Of a stretch of 64,000 bases of DNA, positions 8,589 to 20,525 are shown one piece after another. Position 1 is the first letter of the stretch, and the number at the start of each line of letters is the position of its first letter. Position numbers and translations under genes: made by a program. Under the pieces are notes generated by a model. That model saw nothing but the letters and a program-made list of their open reading frames with translations, made no database searches and was not told the origin of the DNA. The stretch is taken from NCBI RefSeq assembly GCF_023715225.1, contig NZ_JAMBNS010000008.1:62001-126000 (forward strand). The letters are read 5' to 3'. Source of the stretch: Robertmurraya korlensis. Lineage in GTDB: Bacteria > Bacillota > Bacilli > Bacillales > Cytobacillaceae.

Positions 8589-9707
8589 ATGGATTTACGA
8601 TGGACGGAAGAACAGCAGATGATGAGAAAGATGGTTCAGGATTTTGCCCGAACCGAGATCAGTCCATTTATTGAAAAAATGGAACAAGGGGAGTTTCCAA
8701 GAGGCATCCTTAAGCAAATGGGGGAACTCGGCCTCATGGGGATACCTGTTCCTGAACAGTACGGCGGAGCAGAGATGGATTTCACCTCTTATATCATAGC
8801 GATTCATGAGCTTTCAAAAGTAAGTGCCACAATCGGAGTGATTCTCTCCGTGCATACATCAGTCGGTACAAATCCGATTCTTTATTTTGGTAATGAAGCG
8901 CAAAAGAAAAAGTATGTCCCGAAGCTCGCAAGTGGAGAATACTTGGGCGCCTTTTGCCTAACCGAACCAAGTGCGGGTTCTGACGCTGCTAGCTTAAAAT
9001 CACGTGTCGTCAAACAAGAGAATCAGTATGTCATCAACGGCTCGAAAGTGTTTATCACAAATGGTGGGGAAGCAGATATTTACATTGTGTTTGCCTCGAT
9101 TGAAGGCAAAGGAATTTCAGCTTTTATCGTTGAAAAAAATACCCCAGGACTTGTAATCGGGAAAGACGAGCACAAGATGGGCTTGCACGGGTCACGAACC
9201 GTTCAGCTCACATTTGAAGATATGCATGTGCCGGTAGAAAACTTACTCGGAGAAGAGGGCCAAGGCCTAAAAATCGCTCTTGGCAATTTGGATGTCGGAA
9301 GAATCGGCATTGCTGCACAGGCACTTGGAATTGCCGAAGCAGCCTATGAGGCAGCTGTCGATTACGCGAAACAGCGTATCCAGTTTGGAAAGCCGATCTC
9401 CCATCAGCAAGGAGTGGGGTTTAAATTAGCTGATATGGCAACGAATATTGAAGCGGCAAAACTATTAATCTACCGAGCAGCCCAGCTTCGTTCCCTAGGG
9501 CAACCATGTGGAAAAGAAGCTTCGATGGCCAAATTATTTGCTTCCAAAACGGCGATGGAGGTAACCACTGAGGCCATTCAAGTATTTGGTGGATACGGAT
9601 ATACAGAGGATTACCCAGTCGAGCGTTTTTTCCGAGATGCAAAAGTGACCGAAATATACGAAGGAACGAGCGAAATTCAACGCATCGTTATTAGCAAACA
9701 TTTATAG
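8589..9707 (+). CDS. Acyl-CoA dehydrogenase (first copy)
   Basis: FAD-dependent alpha,beta-dehydrogenation of acyl-CoA, passing electrons to ETF. The 372-residue protein has the standard N-terminal helical, middle beta (CLTEPSAGSDAA signature) and C-terminal helical domains. The catalytic glutamate is Glu358 in IYEGTSEIQR. AGGAGG lies directly upstream (about 8577-8582). It sits 26 nt after the hydroxybutyryl-CoA dehydrogenase gene and 25 nt before a second acyl-CoA dehydrogenase. The two differ enough to suggest different chain-length or branching preference, and IcmF downstream hints that one may act on branched acyl-CoA. Confidence 0.92.
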   Translation: MDLRWTEEQQMMRKMVQDFARTEISPFIEKMEQGEFPRGILKQMGELGLMGIPVPEQYGGAEMDFTSYIIAIHELSKVSATIGVILSVHTSVGTNPILYFGNEAQKKKYVPKLASGEYLGAFCLTEPSAGSDAASLKSRVVKQENQYVINGSKVFITNGGEADIYIVFASIEGKGISAFIVEKNTPGLVIGKDEHKMGLHGSRTVQLTFEDMHVPVENLLGEEGQGLKIALGNLDVGRIGIAAQALGIAEAAYEAAVDYAKQRIQFGKPISHQQGVGFKLADMATNIEAAKLLIYRAAQLRSLGQPCGKEASMAKLFASKTAMEVTTEAIQVFGGYGYTEDYPVERFFRDAKVTEIYEGTSEIQRIVISKHL

Positions 9708-9732
9708 ATATTGAAAAAGCGAGGGGAACAAG

Positions 9733-10872
9733 ATGAATTTCAAATTGTCAGAAGAACATGAAATGATTCGTAAGATGGTTCGTGACTTTGCGCGAAATGA
9801 AGTGGCACCAACTGCTGCTGAAAGAGATGAAGAAGAACGATTTGACCGTGAGATTTTCGACAAAATGGCAGAGCTTGGTTTGACGGGTATTCCGTGGCCA
9901 GAAGAGTACGGTGGAATTGGCAGTGATTATTTAGCCTATTGTATCGCGGTTGAAGAACTATCTCGTGTGTGTGCGTCAACGGGTGTGACGCTGTCCGCTC
10001 ATACCTCTTTAGCAGGCTGGCCTATTTATAAGTTTGGTAGTGAAGATCAAAAGCAAAAGTTTTTGCGTCCGATGGCATTAGGCGAAAAAATCGGCGGTTA
10101 CGGGTTAACCGAACCTGGTAGCGGGTCTGATGCAGGTGGCATGAAAACAACGGCACGTCGAGATGGTGATGATTTTATTTTAAATGGCTCCAAAATCTTT
10201 ATCACGAATGGTGGCATTGCCGATATTTATGTCGTCTTTGCCGTAACAGATGCCACGCAAAAGCATAAGGGAACGTCTGCCTTTATTGTTGAAAGTGATA
10301 CCCCGGGCTTTTCGGTAGGGAAAAAGGAAAAAAAGCTAGGCATTCGTTCGTCACCAACAACAGAAATCATCTTCGAAGACTGTCGTGTACCTGCAGCTAA
10401 CATGCTTGGGGCTGAGGGCGAAGGGTTTAAAATTGCGATGATGACGCTTGATGGTGGACGGAACGGAATTGCGGCTCAAGCCGTCGGAATCGCACAGGGT
10501 GCACTCGATGCAGCGACCGATTATGCCAAAGAACGCGTACAGTTTGGAAAGCCAATCGCCCAGCAGCAAGGTGTTGGCTTTAAGCTAGCGGATATGGCGA
10601 CAAGCATTGAAGCTTCTAGATTATTAACCTATCAAGCGGCTTGGCTAGAGTCGGAAGGTCTTCCATATGGAAAGGAATCGGCGATGTCTAAATTGTTTGC
10701 GGGTGACACCGCCATGAAAGTAACCACAGAAGCGGTTCAAATCTTTGGCGGCTATGGATACACAAAGGATTATCCGGTGGAACGATATATGCGCGACGCA
10801 AAAATCACGCAAATTTATGAAGGAACACAGGAAATTCAGCGACTCGTTATCTCACGGATGGTCACGAAATAG
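9733..10872 (+). CDS. Acyl-CoA dehydrogenase (second copy)
   Basis: Same fold and reaction as its upstream neighbour; 379 residues. The signature [13 protein letters not shown] lies in the flavin/substrate domain and the catalytic Glu363 is in [10 protein letters not shown]. The ribosome binding site GAGGGGAA lies 8-10 nt before the ATG. It resembles MmgC-type short-chain acyl-CoA dehydrogenases of Bacillus. It is the last gene before a 470-bp repeat-filled gap that separates it from the TetR-icmF pair. The tandem pair probably arose by duplication and diverged. Confidence 0.92.
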   Translation: MNFKLSEEHEMIRKMVRDFARNEVAPTAAERDEEERFDREIFDKMAELGLTGIPWPEEYGGIGSDYLAYCIAVEELSRVCASTGVTLSAHTSLAGWPIYKFGSEDQKQKFLRPMALGEKIGGYGLTEPGSGSDAGGMKTTARRDGDDFILNGSKIFITNGGIADIYVVFAVTDATQKHKGTSAFIVESDTPGFSVGKKEKKLGIRSSPTTEIIFEDCRVPAANMLGAEGEGFKIAMMTLDGGRNGIAAQAVGIAQGALDAATDYAKERVQFGKPIAQQQGVGFKLADMATSIEASRLLTYQAAWLESEGLPYGKESAMSKLFAGDTAMKVTTEAVQIFGGYGYTKDYPVERYMRDAKITQIYEGTQEIQRLVISRMVTK

Positions 10873-10920
10873 AAGAGAGAACTTTGGGGTTGGTTTTAGT
10901 AAGTGGCTTTTTGTTAATTG

Positions 10921-11250
10921 AGTGCCCATGGGGGAGGAAAAAGAAGCTTGGTGGGAACTGAAAGCGAGGTTGAGTGCCTGAGGGGGAGGAAAAACGAGCT
11001 GTGTGGGAACTGAAAGTGTGATTGAGTGCCCATGGGGGAGAAAAAAAGAGCCGCACGGGCACTTAAGTACCTGTTTGATGCCCGTGGGCCGAAAATTACC
11101 GAGGTTGCGGTAACTAAAGTGCCTGTTAGGTTCCCCAAGGGTCTAAAAAAGAGGAGCCACGGTAACCAAAGTACCAGTTAGCTTCCCGTTCTCCTGAAAA
11201 ATAACATCTCGTGGTAATCAAACCATACCCCTTAGGTGAACAAACTTCCA
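10921..11250. repeat. Tandem array of 52-bp repeats, locus 1 (about 6-7 units)
   Basis: Unit starts recur at 10921, 10973, 11025, about 11077, 11128, 11180 and about 11234, a 51-54 bp period. Early units carry AGTGCCCATGGGGGAGG then GGGAACTGAAAG. Later units (11128, 11180) change to AGGTTCCCC / GGTAACCAAAG, which is the form seen in the 47.5-kb array. The array fills most of the 470-bp gap between the second acyl-CoA dehydrogenase and the TetR gene. The remainder up to 11342 is AT-rich with no recognisable gene. Reverse-strand ORFs here are artefacts of the repeat. Confidence 0.75.
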
Positions 11251-11342
11251 ATCACAAAAACCAAAAACCAAAGTGAACAAAACCCAGCCACCAAAAACCG
11301 AATACCCAAAACCAACTAATCTCTAAAGGGGTAGAAAAATCG

Positions 11343-11978
11343 ATGAAAAAAAGAGAAGTTCATGCCTCTGTGAAGGATGAACAGCTCGTCGTAAAAAGGC
11401 GTGACCAGATGATCAAAGGGGCGGTTGCGCTTTTTAAAGAGAAGGGCTTTCATCGCACTACAACTAGAGAAATTGCGAAGGCATCCGGCTTTAGCATTGG
11501 AACCTTGTATGAATATATACGGACGAAGGAGGATGTGTTGTACCTGGTCTGTGATCATATTTACGACGAAGTGCAGGAGCGGTTGCAAAAGGATTTAGAT
11601 ACGAAAAAGGGAACGTTACAAAGCTTGGAGCGAGGAATTGCCAACTATTTTCGCGTCATGGATGAGCTTCAGTCAGAAGTGCTTGTTATGTACCAGGAGG
11701 CAAAATCGCTGAACAAGGATGCTCTTCCGTATGTACTAAGAAAAGAAATGGAAATGGTGGCGATGTTTGAGGATGTCATTGCCCGCTGCGTGGAAAATGG
11801 AGAGATTAGCCTTAGTGAAAAACAGGTGAAAATGATTGCTCATAATATTTTTGTTCAAGGACAAATGTGGGGATTCAGACGCTGGGCACTCCAAAAGCTC
11901 TACACGCTTGAAGAATACATTACTCTTCAAACCGAGCTATTGTTTTCAGGCATAACGAGGATGGGAGGAGAACAATGA
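11343..11978 (+). CDS. TetR/AcrR family transcriptional regulator
   Basis: A one-component repressor of the TetR fold; 211 residues. The N-terminal helix-turn-helix (about residues 22-68) contains [20 protein letters not shown] and [18 protein letters not shown], the canonical TetR DNA-binding signature. The C-terminal two thirds are the ligand-binding helical domain, presumably for an acyl-CoA. The ATG follows GGGGTAGAAA. Its stop overlaps the start of icmF (ATGA), so the two are translationally coupled. The palindromes at 3981-3998 and 6358-6375 are candidate targets. Whether it is the FadR of this organism or a separate regulator cannot be decided from the window. Confidence 0.88.
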   Translation: MKKREVHASVKDEQLVVKRRDQMIKGAVALFKEKGFHRTTTREIAKASGFSIGTLYEYIRTKEDVLYLVCDHIYDEVQERLQKDLDTKKGTLQSLERGIANYFRVMDELQSEVLVMYQEAKSLNKDALPYVLRKEMEMVAMFEDVIARCVENGEISLSEKQVKMIAHNIFVQGQMWGFRRWALQKLYTLEEYITLQTELLFSGITRMGGEQ

Positions 11979-14900
11979 GTACGAAACCAACATATAAACC
12001 AACGCATCATATCCGATTTGTCACCGCATCTAGCTTGTTTGACGGTCATGATGCCTCCATAAATATTATGAGAAGAATCCTACAGGCAAGTGGGGCTGAA
12101 GTCATCCACTTAGGCCATAACCGCTCGGTTGAAGAAGTGGTGAATGCTGCCATTCAAGAGGATGTTCAAGGAATTGCGATCTCTTCTTACCAAGGGGGAC
12201 ATGTTGAGTACTTTAAGTATATGTATGACCTTTTAAAGGAAAAGGGTGCCACACATATTCGTATTTATGGCGGTGGAGGTGGCGTCATTATTCCCCGTGA
12301 GATTAAGGAGCTTCATCAATATGGCATTGCTCGAATCTTCTCACCTGAAGATGGGAGACTCCTTGGCTTGCAGGGAATGATTGACCTTATGCTAGAGGAG
12401 TGCGATTATCCAACGATTACGTCGGAGGTGGATGCGTACCTTTCTAAGCTAGATTCGGGTGACACGATTGCAACAGCCAAGCTAATTACCTTTGCCGAGC
12501 AGCAGGTGGGAGCAAATAAAGAAAGCGCCGCTGCGGTAGAAACCGTGATGCAGCAGGTGAAAGCACGACAAAAATCAGTTCCTGTTCTTGGGATTACAGG
12601 GACAGGTGGGGCGGGAAAAAGCTCGTTAACAGATGAACTGATTCGACGCTTTATTAATGAAGTACCGGAGCAAAAGATCGCGGTCCTCTCTGTGGACCCT
12701 ACCAAGCAAAAAACGGGTGGAGCGTTGCTGGGGGACCGAATCCGAATGAACGCGATTTTTTCCCCAAGAGTGTATATGCGGAGCTTAGCGACCAGGCAAT
12801 CAAAGACCGAGCTATCGCTTGCGATCCAAGATGCGATTGCGGTGGTCAAGGCAGCTGGGTTTGACCTGATCATCGTAGAAACAAGTGGAATTGGCCAAGG
12901 GGATGCAGAGATCGCAGAGATTTGTGATGTATCTATGTACGTCATGACGAGTGAGTTTGGAGCCCCGTCACAGCTTGAGAAAATAGACATGATCGATTAC
13001 GCCGATTTAATCGTGATCAATAAGTTTGAGCGAAAAGGTTCTGAAGATGCTCTTCGTCAAGTACAAAAGCAGTACCAGCGAAGTCGCATGCTTTTCGAAA
13101 AAGAGCTGGACGACATGCCGGTGTACGGGACAATTGCAAGCCAGTTCAATGATTCGGGTACTAATGCCCTGTTTGCAGCATTGATTGAGACATTGAATGA
13201 AAAAACGGGATCATCATTACCGACCACTTTTACGAAAAATGCCCTTGTAGAAAAGCAGAGCGTCATTATCCCTAATGATCGCCGCTATTATTTACGTGAA
13301 ATCTCAGATGCTGTTCGAAACTACCATAAAAAAGCGGAGGAACAAGCGAATCTTGCTCGAAAACTTTTTCAAGTAGAAGGAACACTTGCTGCCATTAAGG
13401 AAGCAGGCATGGGTGAAGAAGCGGTAGTTAAAGCGCTAGAGGAACTAAAGGCTCAAGTGGAGGCCGAACTTACTGCAGAAACCAAAAAGGTGTTATCTTC
13501 GTGGGAGGAAAAACAAAAGCTGTATAGCTCCGACCGATTTGTGACAGTTATCCGCGACAAGGAAATCGTGACGATTTTAAAAACAAAAAGCTTGTCTGGC
13601 TTATGGATTCCAAAGGTGGTACTACCAAAATATAAGGATTATGGAGAAATTATTCGTTGGGTGTACAAAGAAAATGTACCGGGCGAATTTCCATACACAG
13701 CAGGAGTGTTTCCGTTCAAGCGTGAGGGCGAAGACCCAAAACGTCAGTTCGCAGGGGAAGGAACACCAGAACGGACAAACCGACGCTTTCATTACCTCTC
13801 AAAGGATGACGATGCGAAGCGCTTGAGTACGGCGTTTGATTCGGTTACCTTGTATGGAGAAGATCCGGATTATCGACCAGATATATATGGGAAAGTGGGG
13901 GAAAGCGGTGTAAGCATCTGTACTCTAGATGATATGAAAAAGCTGTATGATGGCTTTGATTTATGCCATCCATCTACTTCTGTGTCCATGACAATTAATG
14001 GTCCAGCTCCGATTATTTTGGCGATGTTTATGAATACAGCGATTGAACAGCAGGTGGAAAAAAGGGAACAGGAACTAGGTCGACCACTGTCTCTCGAAGA
14101 ATGGACTCATGTGAAGGCTGCCACTCTATCAACCGTGAGAGGTACAGTTCAAGCGGATATCTTAAAAGAAGATCAAGGGCAGAATACATGTATTTTCTCC
14201 ACCGAGTTTGCGCTTCGAATGATGGGAGATATTCAGCAATATTTTATTGATCATAAAGTTCGTAACTATTATTCGGTTTCGATTTCTGGCTACCATATTG
14301 CTGAAGCGGGGGCCAATCCTATTTCTCAGCTTGCCTTTACACTTGCCAATGGACTGACGTATGTGGAGTACTACTTAAGCCGTGGCATGCATATTGATGA
14401 CTTTGCACCGAATCTATCCTTCTTTTTCTCCAACGGACTTGATCCTGAATATACAGTGATTGGGCGAGTGGCCCGCCGTATTTGGGCGACCGTGATGAGA
14501 GAAAAGTACGGAGCAAATGAGCGTAGTCAGAAGCTAAAGTATCATGTTCAAACAAGCGGGCGTTCTCTTCATGCGCAGGAAATTGATTTTAACGATATCC
14601 GCACTACGCTTCAAGCACTCATGGCTCTTCAGGATAACTGTAACTCGCTTCATACGAATGCGTATGATGAGGCGATCACAACCCCAACAGAAGAGTCGGT
14701 TCGCCGCGCGATGGCGATTCAAATGATTATTACAAAAGAACATGGCTTATCGAAAAATGAAAACCCTCTTCAAGGCTCTTTTATTGTTGAGGAACTCACG
14801 GATTTAGTGGAGGAAATGGTTCTTCAAGAGTTCGAGCGATTGAATGACCGTGGGGGAGTACTCGGTGCGATGGAGACACAATACCAGCGCGGAAAGATTC

Positions 14901-15244
14901 AAGATGAATCGATGTACTATGAAATGAAAAAGCATACAGGTGAGCTGCCAATCATCGGCGTCAACACGTACTTGAATCCGAATCCTCCATCCGAAGAAGA
15001 TACAGACAATATGGAGCTGGCACGTGCAACAAAGGAAGAAAAAGAACTACAAATTCAAAATTTACGTGAGTTCCATGAAAGGAACAAAGACCAAATAGCG
15101 AAAGCGTTGCAAAAACTTAAACAAACAGCAGTTAATAACGGCAATATTTTCGAGGAACTAATGACAACAGTCAAAGTAGCAAGCCTTGGTCAAATAACCC
15201 GTGCGTTGTATGAGGTCGGAGGGCAGTATAGAAGAAATATGTAG
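11975..15244 (+). CDS. icmF: Fused isobutyryl-CoA mutase IcmF
   Basis: Adenosylcobalamin-dependent carbon-skeleton mutase interconverting isobutyryl-CoA and n-butyryl-CoA (some homologues also act on pivalyl-/isovaleryl-CoA), fused to its own G-protein chaperone. The 1089 residues contain three parts. A B12-binding domain lies at about 10-145, with DGHDAS and ligand His25. A MeaI-type GTPase domain follows, with P-loop [12 protein letters not shown] at 206-217. The large catalytic TIM-barrel domain runs from about residue 540 to the end. The stretch [10 protein letters not shown] in the mutase domain is the IcmF signature that separates it from methylmalonyl-CoA mutase. It overlaps the TetR gene by 4 nt. 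Neighbouring beta-oxidation genes suggest it feeds branched (valine-derived) acyl-CoA into that pathway. No cobalamin riboswitch is visible upstream. Confidence 0.95.
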   Translation: MSTKPTYKPTHHIRFVTASSLFDGHDASINIMRRILQASGAEVIHLGHNRSVEEVVNAAIQEDVQGIAISSYQGGHVEYFKYMYDLLKEKGATHIRIYGGGGGVIIPREIKELHQYGIARIFSPEDGRLLGLQGMIDLMLEECDYPTITSEVDAYLSKLDSGDTIATAKLITFAEQQVGANKESAAAVETVMQQVKARQKSVPVLGITGTGGAGKSSLTDELIRRFINEVPEQKIAVLSVDPTKQKTGGALLGDRIRMNAIFSPRVYMRSLATRQSKTELSLAIQDAIAVVKAAGFDLIIVETSGIGQGDAEIAEICDVSMYVMTSEFGAPSQLEKIDMIDYADLIVINKFERKGSEDALRQVQKQYQRSRMLFEKELDDMPVYGTIASQFNDSGTNALFAALIETLNEKTGSSLPTTFTKNALVEKQSVIIPNDRRYYLREISDAVRNYHKKAEEQANLARKLFQVEGTLAAIKEAGMGEEAVVKALEELKAQVEAELTAETKKVLSSWEEKQKLYSSDRFVTVIRDKEIVTILKTKSLSGLWIPKVVLPKYKDYGEIIRWVYKENVPGEFPYTAGVFPFKREGEDPKRQFAGEGTPERTNRRFHYLSKDDDAKRLSTAFDSVTLYGEDPDYRPDIYGKVGESGVSICTLDDMKKLYDGFDLCHPSTSVSMTINGPAPIILAMFMNTAIEQQVEKREQELGRPLSLEEWTHVKAATLSTVRGTVQADILKEDQGQNTCIFSTEFALRMMGDIQQYFIDHKVRNYYSVSISGYHIAEAGANPISQLAFTLANGLTYVEYYLSRGMHIDDFAPNLSFFFSNGLDPEYTVIGRVARRIWATVMREKYGANERSQKLKYHVQTSGRSLHAQEIDFNDIRTTLQALMALQDNCNSLHTNAYDEAITTPTEESVRRAMAIQMIITKEHGLSKNENPLQGSFIVEELTDLVEEMVLQEFERLNDRGGVLGAMETQYQRGKIQDESMYYEMKKHTGELPIIGVNTYLNPNPPSEEDTDNMELARATKEEKELQIQNLREFHERNKDQIAKALQKLKQTAVNNGNIFEELMTTVKVASLGQITRALYEVGGQYRRNM

Positions 15245-15247
15245 GAA

Positions 15248-15300
15248 AAAGAGCAAAGTGAAAGCTAGCGCTTTCTCTTTGCTCTTTACACTTTTTTTAC
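15248..15300 (+). terminator. Rho-independent terminator of icmF
   Basis: A long stem pairs AAAGAGCAAAGTGAAAGC (15248-15265) with GCTTTCTCTTTGCTCTTT (15270-15287) with a small bulge. A TTTTTTT tract follows at about 15292-15298. Confidence 0.9.
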
Positions 15301-15402
15301 ATAACTCATACCTAAAATGTCCTAATTTTAACTATAATAGAAGAAGATAAAACGGTCTTTTTCAAACAAAGGACCTAACCATTTTCACGGGATGTGAGAT
15401 AT

Positions 15403-15579
15403 TTGAAACAACTTCTTCAATTTATTGCTGTTATTCTTACTGTTGTTTCTGCTATTTATCTATACTCATTGCAGCTTGGTGCCATCCCTTTCTTTCTATT
15501 GGCCTTTTTTTTCTTCTATTTAGCAGTCAGATTGTTTGTTAAGGAGAAAAAGAGGCAAAAAAGCGAGGGCAAGTACTAA
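15403..15579 (+). CDS. Small membrane protein of unknown function
   Basis: A 58-residue product with two hydrophobic helices (about residues 5-22 and 25-45) and a very basic tail (VKEKKRQKSEGKY). The TTG at 15403 is preferred because GGGATGTGA, close to the anti-Shine-Dalgarno complement, ends 5 nt upstream; a GTG at 15394 lies inside that site. It stands alone between icmF and rpoE. I do not recognise the family. Composition and codon use fit a real gene, but its short length keeps confidence moderate. Confidence 0.55.
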   Translation: MKQLLQFIAVILTVVSAIYLYSLQLGAIPFFLLAFFFFYLAVRLFVKEKKRQKSEGKY

Positions 15580-15704
15580 AAAGTTTGGTATCGATTAGAT
15601 AGAACTAGCATAAAGGTTCATATTTTGTTTATAATGAAGAATATGCAATAATTGTGTACATATTTTATTTGTCGTGTTTTACATAGTGAAAGGAAGTGCA
15701 AATA

Positions 15705-16277
15705 TTGAGTTTGAATCAAGTTACTCAAGAAGAGTTGCAAGAAATGTCCTTAATTGAGATTGCGTTTGAATTGCTTAAGGAAAAGAAACAGGCGGTCTCT
15801 TTTAAAGAATTAACGGATGAAATTACAGAGCTACGTGGATTAACACAAGATGAAGTGAGAGCGAGAATTGCTCAATTTTATACAGACTTAAATATAGATG
15901 GACGCTTTATGACGATTGGCGAAAACCGCTGGGGTCTTCGCGTTTGGTATCCAGTTGACCAAACAGAAGAAGAACATGTAACAGCTGTAAAGCCGAAGAA
16001 GAAAAAGGCGAAGAAAGTGGTCGATGAGGACGAGGATCTTGACATTGAAGAGTATGACGAGTTAGAGGAAGAAGAGCTCGACTACGATGATGTGGATGAT
16101 GACTTCGATGACGAAGACGACGATGACGATCTTTTAGAGGATGACATTGATGAAGATTTAGAAGACGATGATGAAGACCTGATCGAAGATGATGAGGAAT
16201 TCGATCTGGACGAAGATGAAGACGATGAAGATCTCGAAGAAGATGATTTTGATGCTGAGGACGATGAAGATCTTTAA
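15705..16277 (+). CDS. rpoE: DNA-directed RNA polymerase subunit delta
   Basis: Delta is the Gram-positive RNA polymerase subunit that lowers nonspecific DNA binding, promotes recycling and tunes sensitivity to initiating NTP. The 190-residue protein has a folded N-terminal winged-helix domain (to about residue 90, with ARIAQFYTDLNIDGRFMTIG) and a basic linker KPKKKKAKK. A long disordered tail is almost entirely Asp/Glu, slightly longer than in B. subtilis (173 residues in total). The TTG at 15705 is chosen because AAAGGAAGTG lies 7-9 nt upstream; the in-frame GTG at 15696 is part of that site. It has its usual place before pyrG. Confidence 0.95.
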   Translation: MSLNQVTQEELQEMSLIEIAFELLKEKKQAVSFKELTDEITELRGLTQDEVRARIAQFYTDLNIDGRFMTIGENRWGLRVWYPVDQTEEEHVTAVKPKKKKAKKVVDEDEDLDIEEYDELEEEELDYDDVDDDFDDEDDDDDLLEDDIDEDLEDDDEDLIEDDEEFDLDEDEDDEDLEEDDFDAEDDEDL

Positions 16278-16300
16278 GTCGAATTTTGTAGGATCTCGAC

Positions 16301-16337
16301 TTGACTTTTTACAGAGCTGTAGGTAGAATACTTTTTG
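16301..16337 (+). promoter_or_regulatory. pyrG promoter with GGG start (CTP-sensing)
   Basis: TTGACT (16301-16306), a 17-nt spacer, TAGAAT (16324-16329), then the predicted start GGGCTCC at 16337, 8 nt after the -10. In B. subtilis a GGGC start allows reiterative G addition when CTP is low, and the resulting poly-G leader prevents termination downstream. The same architecture is present here. Confidence 0.8.
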
Positions 16338-16372
16338 GGCTCCTTAAAAAGGAACAATCGAAACGTAATTTC

Positions 16373-16418
16373 ACGCTCCCCTTGCTATTTCTAGCAGGAG
16401 GGGCGTTTTTATTTTTTT
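16373..16418 (+). terminator. pyrG leader attenuator (Rho-independent terminator)
   Basis: A hairpin pairs ACGCTCCCCTTGCTA (16373-16387) with TAGCAGGAGGGGCGT (16392-16406), followed by a T-rich tract. Its 5' arm has a CUCCCC pyrimidine run that a poly-G-extended transcript could pair with to antiterminate, as described for B. subtilis pyrG. It is located about 36 nt after the predicted +1 and 115 nt before pyrG. Confidence 0.85.
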
Positions 16419-16481
16419 ACAGGCTCTTTTCAGGTGTGAAATTCGGTCTTCAAAAATCGTTTGATCCCCTTGCCAATGTAA

Positions 16482-18134
<1,653 letters not shown>

Positions 18135-18139
18135 TATGG

Positions 18140-18169
18140 AAGGCCTCCCGGAAATGGGAGGCTTTTTTT
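18140..18169 (+). terminator. Rho-independent terminator of pyrG
   Basis: GCCTCCC (18143-18149) pairs with GGGAGGC (18156-18162), followed by seven T. Confidence 0.9.
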
Positions 18170-18174
18170 GTACA

Positions 18175-18199
18175 TAAAAAATACCCCCAATTAGGGGGC
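18175..18199 (-). terminator. Terminator of the ywjG-like gene
   Basis: On the minus strand GCCCCC/GGGGG forms a short stem (18184-18188 with 18194-18198) followed by a T-rich run (TATTTTTT). It sits just past the stop of the convergent gene. Confidence 0.65.
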
Positions 18200-18206
18200 A
18201 AAACAA

Positions 18207-18734
18207 TCAGTATTCTTCCATAATCTCATCAATCGTGAATTTTAATCCATAATAAACATATAGAGCAGCCATGGAAGCAGGGTAGCCATAGCGATTTCCT
18301 TCTTCATCAGGAAGCAGTCCCTTTTTTAATTGAAGATCAATATGAACATGAGCTAAATCATTCAGAGATTCCCCATTGCCTTCGACTACAGTGGCAACAG
18401 ATACAAACGGAATTCCTTTTTCTTCAAGAGCTTTCCCGACAGCAACTGCGCGCTCATCGAGAGTGGTTCTCGCTAAAATCAATACACGATCAGCAACGGT
18501 CACCTCATCCCTTTGTGGCAAACCTTCAAGCACTCGAGCACGTTGTAAAGGCTCCTTACTATGAATAGCTTCGGATTGAACAGCTGAAAGTTCATTCTCT
18601 GCAAAAATAAATATATGGCCATCTCCAATAAGTGCTTGTGAAAGTAGTCTTGCTCCATCCTCTATGGAAAGGTCTTCTTTATCCTGGATTTTTTTAAATA
18701 ATCCAGTCAGTTGGGTTGTGAACATTTTTAACAT
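18207..18734 (-). CDS. ywjG: DUF2529 family protein (YwjG-like)
   Basis: A 175-residue protein matching the position and sequence character of B. subtilis YwjG (DUF2529). It looks like a small SIS/phosphosugar-binding-like alpha/beta fold, with strands such as GHIFIFAENE, RVLILARTT and IPFVSVATVVE; its biochemical role is unknown. The start at 18734 (MLKMFTTQL) has GGAGG 6 nt upstream on the minus strand; a longer ORF to 18761 would pass over this site. It is the only minus-strand gene between uvsE/cls and vanZ, convergent with pyrG and divergent from spo0F. Confidence 0.85.
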   Translation of the reverse strand: MLKMFTTQLTGLFKKIQDKEDLSIEDGARLLSQALIGDGHIFIFAENELSAVQSEAIHSKEPLQRARVLEGLPQRDEVTVADRVLILARTTLDERAVAVGKALEEKGIPFVSVATVVEGNGESLNDLAHVHIDLQLKKGLLPDEEGNRYGYPASMAALYVYYGLKFTIDEIMEEY

Positions 18735-18837
18735 AAAAGGCCTCCAAATCGTCATCTTCATATATTATAAAAGAAACAGACGAGGAAGGTAAAATCCCAA
18801 ACTGTAAAAATTTATATGATTTTGATGTAAAATGTTT

Positions 18838-18865
18838 GCAGGAGAAATTAAGTAGTGTATCGAAC
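18838..18865 (+). promoter_or_regulatory. Candidate sigma-H promoter of spo0F
   Basis: GCAGGAGAA (18838-18846), a 12-nt spacer and ATCGAAC (18859-18865) match the sigma-H consensus RNAGGAWWW-N11-12-RNNGAAT with about two deviations. The B. subtilis spo0F gene is known to use a sigma-H promoter. Confidence 0.5.
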
Positions 18866-18940
18866 TACATGAAGGTGGATAGTCCTAATCGTTTATTTAC
18901 ATACAAAAAATAAAAATCCAGAAAAAGAAGGTGGCTTTTC

Positions 18941-19312
18941 ATGAAAGGCAAAATATTAATAGTAGATGACCAATTTGGTATTAGAATTCTTTTAAATGAA
19001 GTGCTACAAAAGGAAGGCTACGAAACATTTCAAGCGGCAAATGGTGTACAAGCTCTTGAAATTGTGACGAAAAATCCGCCAGACCTTGTATTACTAGATA
19101 TGAAAATTCCTGGTATGGACGGAATTGAAATTTTAAAAAGAATGAAAGTTATTGAAAAGGATATTCGTGTCATCATTATGACTGCCTATGGGGAGCTAGA
19201 TATGATTCAGGAAGCGAAGGATCTTGGAGCACTCACTCATTTTGCAAAACCATTTGATATTGATGATATTCGTGCGGCGGTTAAGAAGTATTTACCAGTA
19301 AAAAATAGTTGA
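18941..19312 (+). CDS. spo0F: Sporulation phosphorelay response regulator Spo0F
   Basis: Spo0F receives phosphate from sporulation kinases (KinA/KinB) and passes it to Spo0B, which phosphorylates Spo0A. The 123-residue protein is a single receiver domain without an output domain. It shows acid pocket Asp9-Asp10, phosphoacceptor Asp53 in LLDMKIPG, Thr81 in IIMTAYGE and Lys103 in HFAKPFD, with a conserved His100 as in B. subtilis. The ATG follows GAAGGTGG. It lies between ywjG and fbaA, the standard Bacillus order, behind a candidate sigma-H promoter. Confidence 0.96.
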   Translation: MKGKILIVDDQFGIRILLNEVLQKEGYETFQAANGVQALEIVTKNPPDLVLLDMKIPGMDGIEILKRMKVIEKDIRVIIMTAYGELDMIQEAKDLGALTHFAKPFDIDDIRAAVKKYLPVKNS

Positions 19313-19552
19313 TTTTCGCAAATTATGGCAAAATGTACAAATGGTAGCGATTGCATTTCATCTATTTTATGACATCCTATAAAAGTGACCGAGATTGATA
19401 GCATTTCTATTTTTTATTTGGTATGATTACAAATGAATTTAGCGGATGATCAATCAAAGTCAGGATCTCAAATTACATAACGTTAATTGTTTAGGGAAAA
19501 CTCTAATAGGGAACCTGTCTATAAAAGGTCATCATGAATAGGAGGAAGAAGA

Positions 19553-20410
19553 ATGCCTTTAGTATCTATGACAGACATGCTCAATAAAGCAAAAGCTGAA
19601 GGGTATGCAGTAGGACAATTCAACTTGAACAACCTTGAGTTCACACAAGCGATTTTACAAGCGGCTGAAGCAGAAAAGTCTCCAGTTATCCTTGGAGTTT
19701 CTGAGGGTGCAGCTCGTTACATGGGTGGCTTCAAAACAGTTGTAAAAATGGTAGAAGGTCTTTTAGAAGATTACAAAATCACTGTACCTGTGGCTATCCA
19801 CTTAGACCACGGTTCAAGCTTTGATAAATGTAAGGAAGCAATCGATGCTGGTTTTACATCAGTTATGATCGATGCATCTCACCATCCTTTCGAAGAGAAC
19901 ATTGAAACTACAACTAAAGTAGTTGAGTATGCTCATTCAAAAGGTGTATCTGTTGAAGCTGAGCTTGGAACAGTTGGCGGACAAGAGGATGATGTTGTTG
20001 CTGAAGGTGTTATCTATGCTGACGTTCAAGAGTGTAAAGAACTAGTATCTCGTACTGGTATCGATTGCTTGGCTCCAGCACTTGGTTCTGTTCACGGTCC
20101 TTACAAAGGTGAACCTAACCTAGGCTTCAAAGAAATGGAAGAAATCGGTGCAGCTACTGGTGTACCATTAGTTCTACACGGTGGAACAGGAATCCCAACA
20201 GCTGACATCCAAAAGTCAATCTCTTTTGGAACAGCAAAAATTAATGTAAATACTGAGAATCAAATTGCTTCTGCAAAAACGGTTCGTGAAGTGTTAGCAG
20301 CGAAACCAGATGAATACGATCCACGTAAATACTTAGGACCAGCTCGCGATGCGATTAAAGAAACAGTTATCGGCAAAATGCGCGAATTCGGTTCTTCAGG
20401 TAGAGCGTAA
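19553..20410 (+). CDS. fbaA: Class II fructose-1,6-bisphosphate aldolase
   Basis: Glycolytic/gluconeogenic cleavage of fructose 1,6-bisphosphate by a zinc enzyme. The 285-residue TIM barrel shows the metal-binding HLDHGS motif, [15 protein letters not shown], the [12 protein letters not shown] loop, [11 protein letters not shown] and LHGGTGIP. The ribosome binding site AGGAGGAAG is strong and codons are those of a highly expressed gene. A 240-nt gap upstream holds a TATGAT box at 19422-19427 but no convincing -35 at standard spacing. Confidence 0.97.
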   Translation: MPLVSMTDMLNKAKAEGYAVGQFNLNNLEFTQAILQAAEAEKSPVILGVSEGAARYMGGFKTVVKMVEGLLEDYKITVPVAIHLDHGSSFDKCKEAIDAGFTSVMIDASHHPFEENIETTTKVVEYAHSKGVSVEAELGTVGGQEDDVVAEGVIYADVQECKELVSRTGIDCLAPALGSVHGPYKGEPNLGFKEMEEIGAATGVPLVLHGGTGIPTADIQKSISFGTAKINVNTENQIASAKTVREVLAAKPDEYDPRKYLGPARDAIKETVIGKMREFGSSGRA

Positions 20411-20432
20411 TCGAATTTATTTGCTTCATTAG

Positions 20433-20467
20433 TTGAAACCGCCTTTTCTTGAAAAGGGCGGTTTCAA
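20433..20467 (+). terminator. Hairpin after fbaA
   Basis: A long stem pairs TTGAAACCGCC-TTTTC (20433-20448) with GAAAAGGGCGGTTTCAA (20451-20467). No U-run follows, so it may act as a weak terminator or as an mRNA 3'-end protector. Confidence 0.6.
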
Positions 20468-20525
20468 TTGTATTGATGTCATTTTGAGAAAAAAGTCGAA
20501 TAATGTAAAAGGGAGAGTGGAACAG

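Noticed and set aside
10862-11138. Reverse-strand ORFs of 66-74 codons with Pro/Phe/Ser-rich repeats
   Set aside because: Artefacts of the 52-bp repeat array at locus 1.
11250-11342. Cobalamin riboswitch for icmF
   Set aside because: No B12-box-like sequence found upstream of the TetR-icmF pair.
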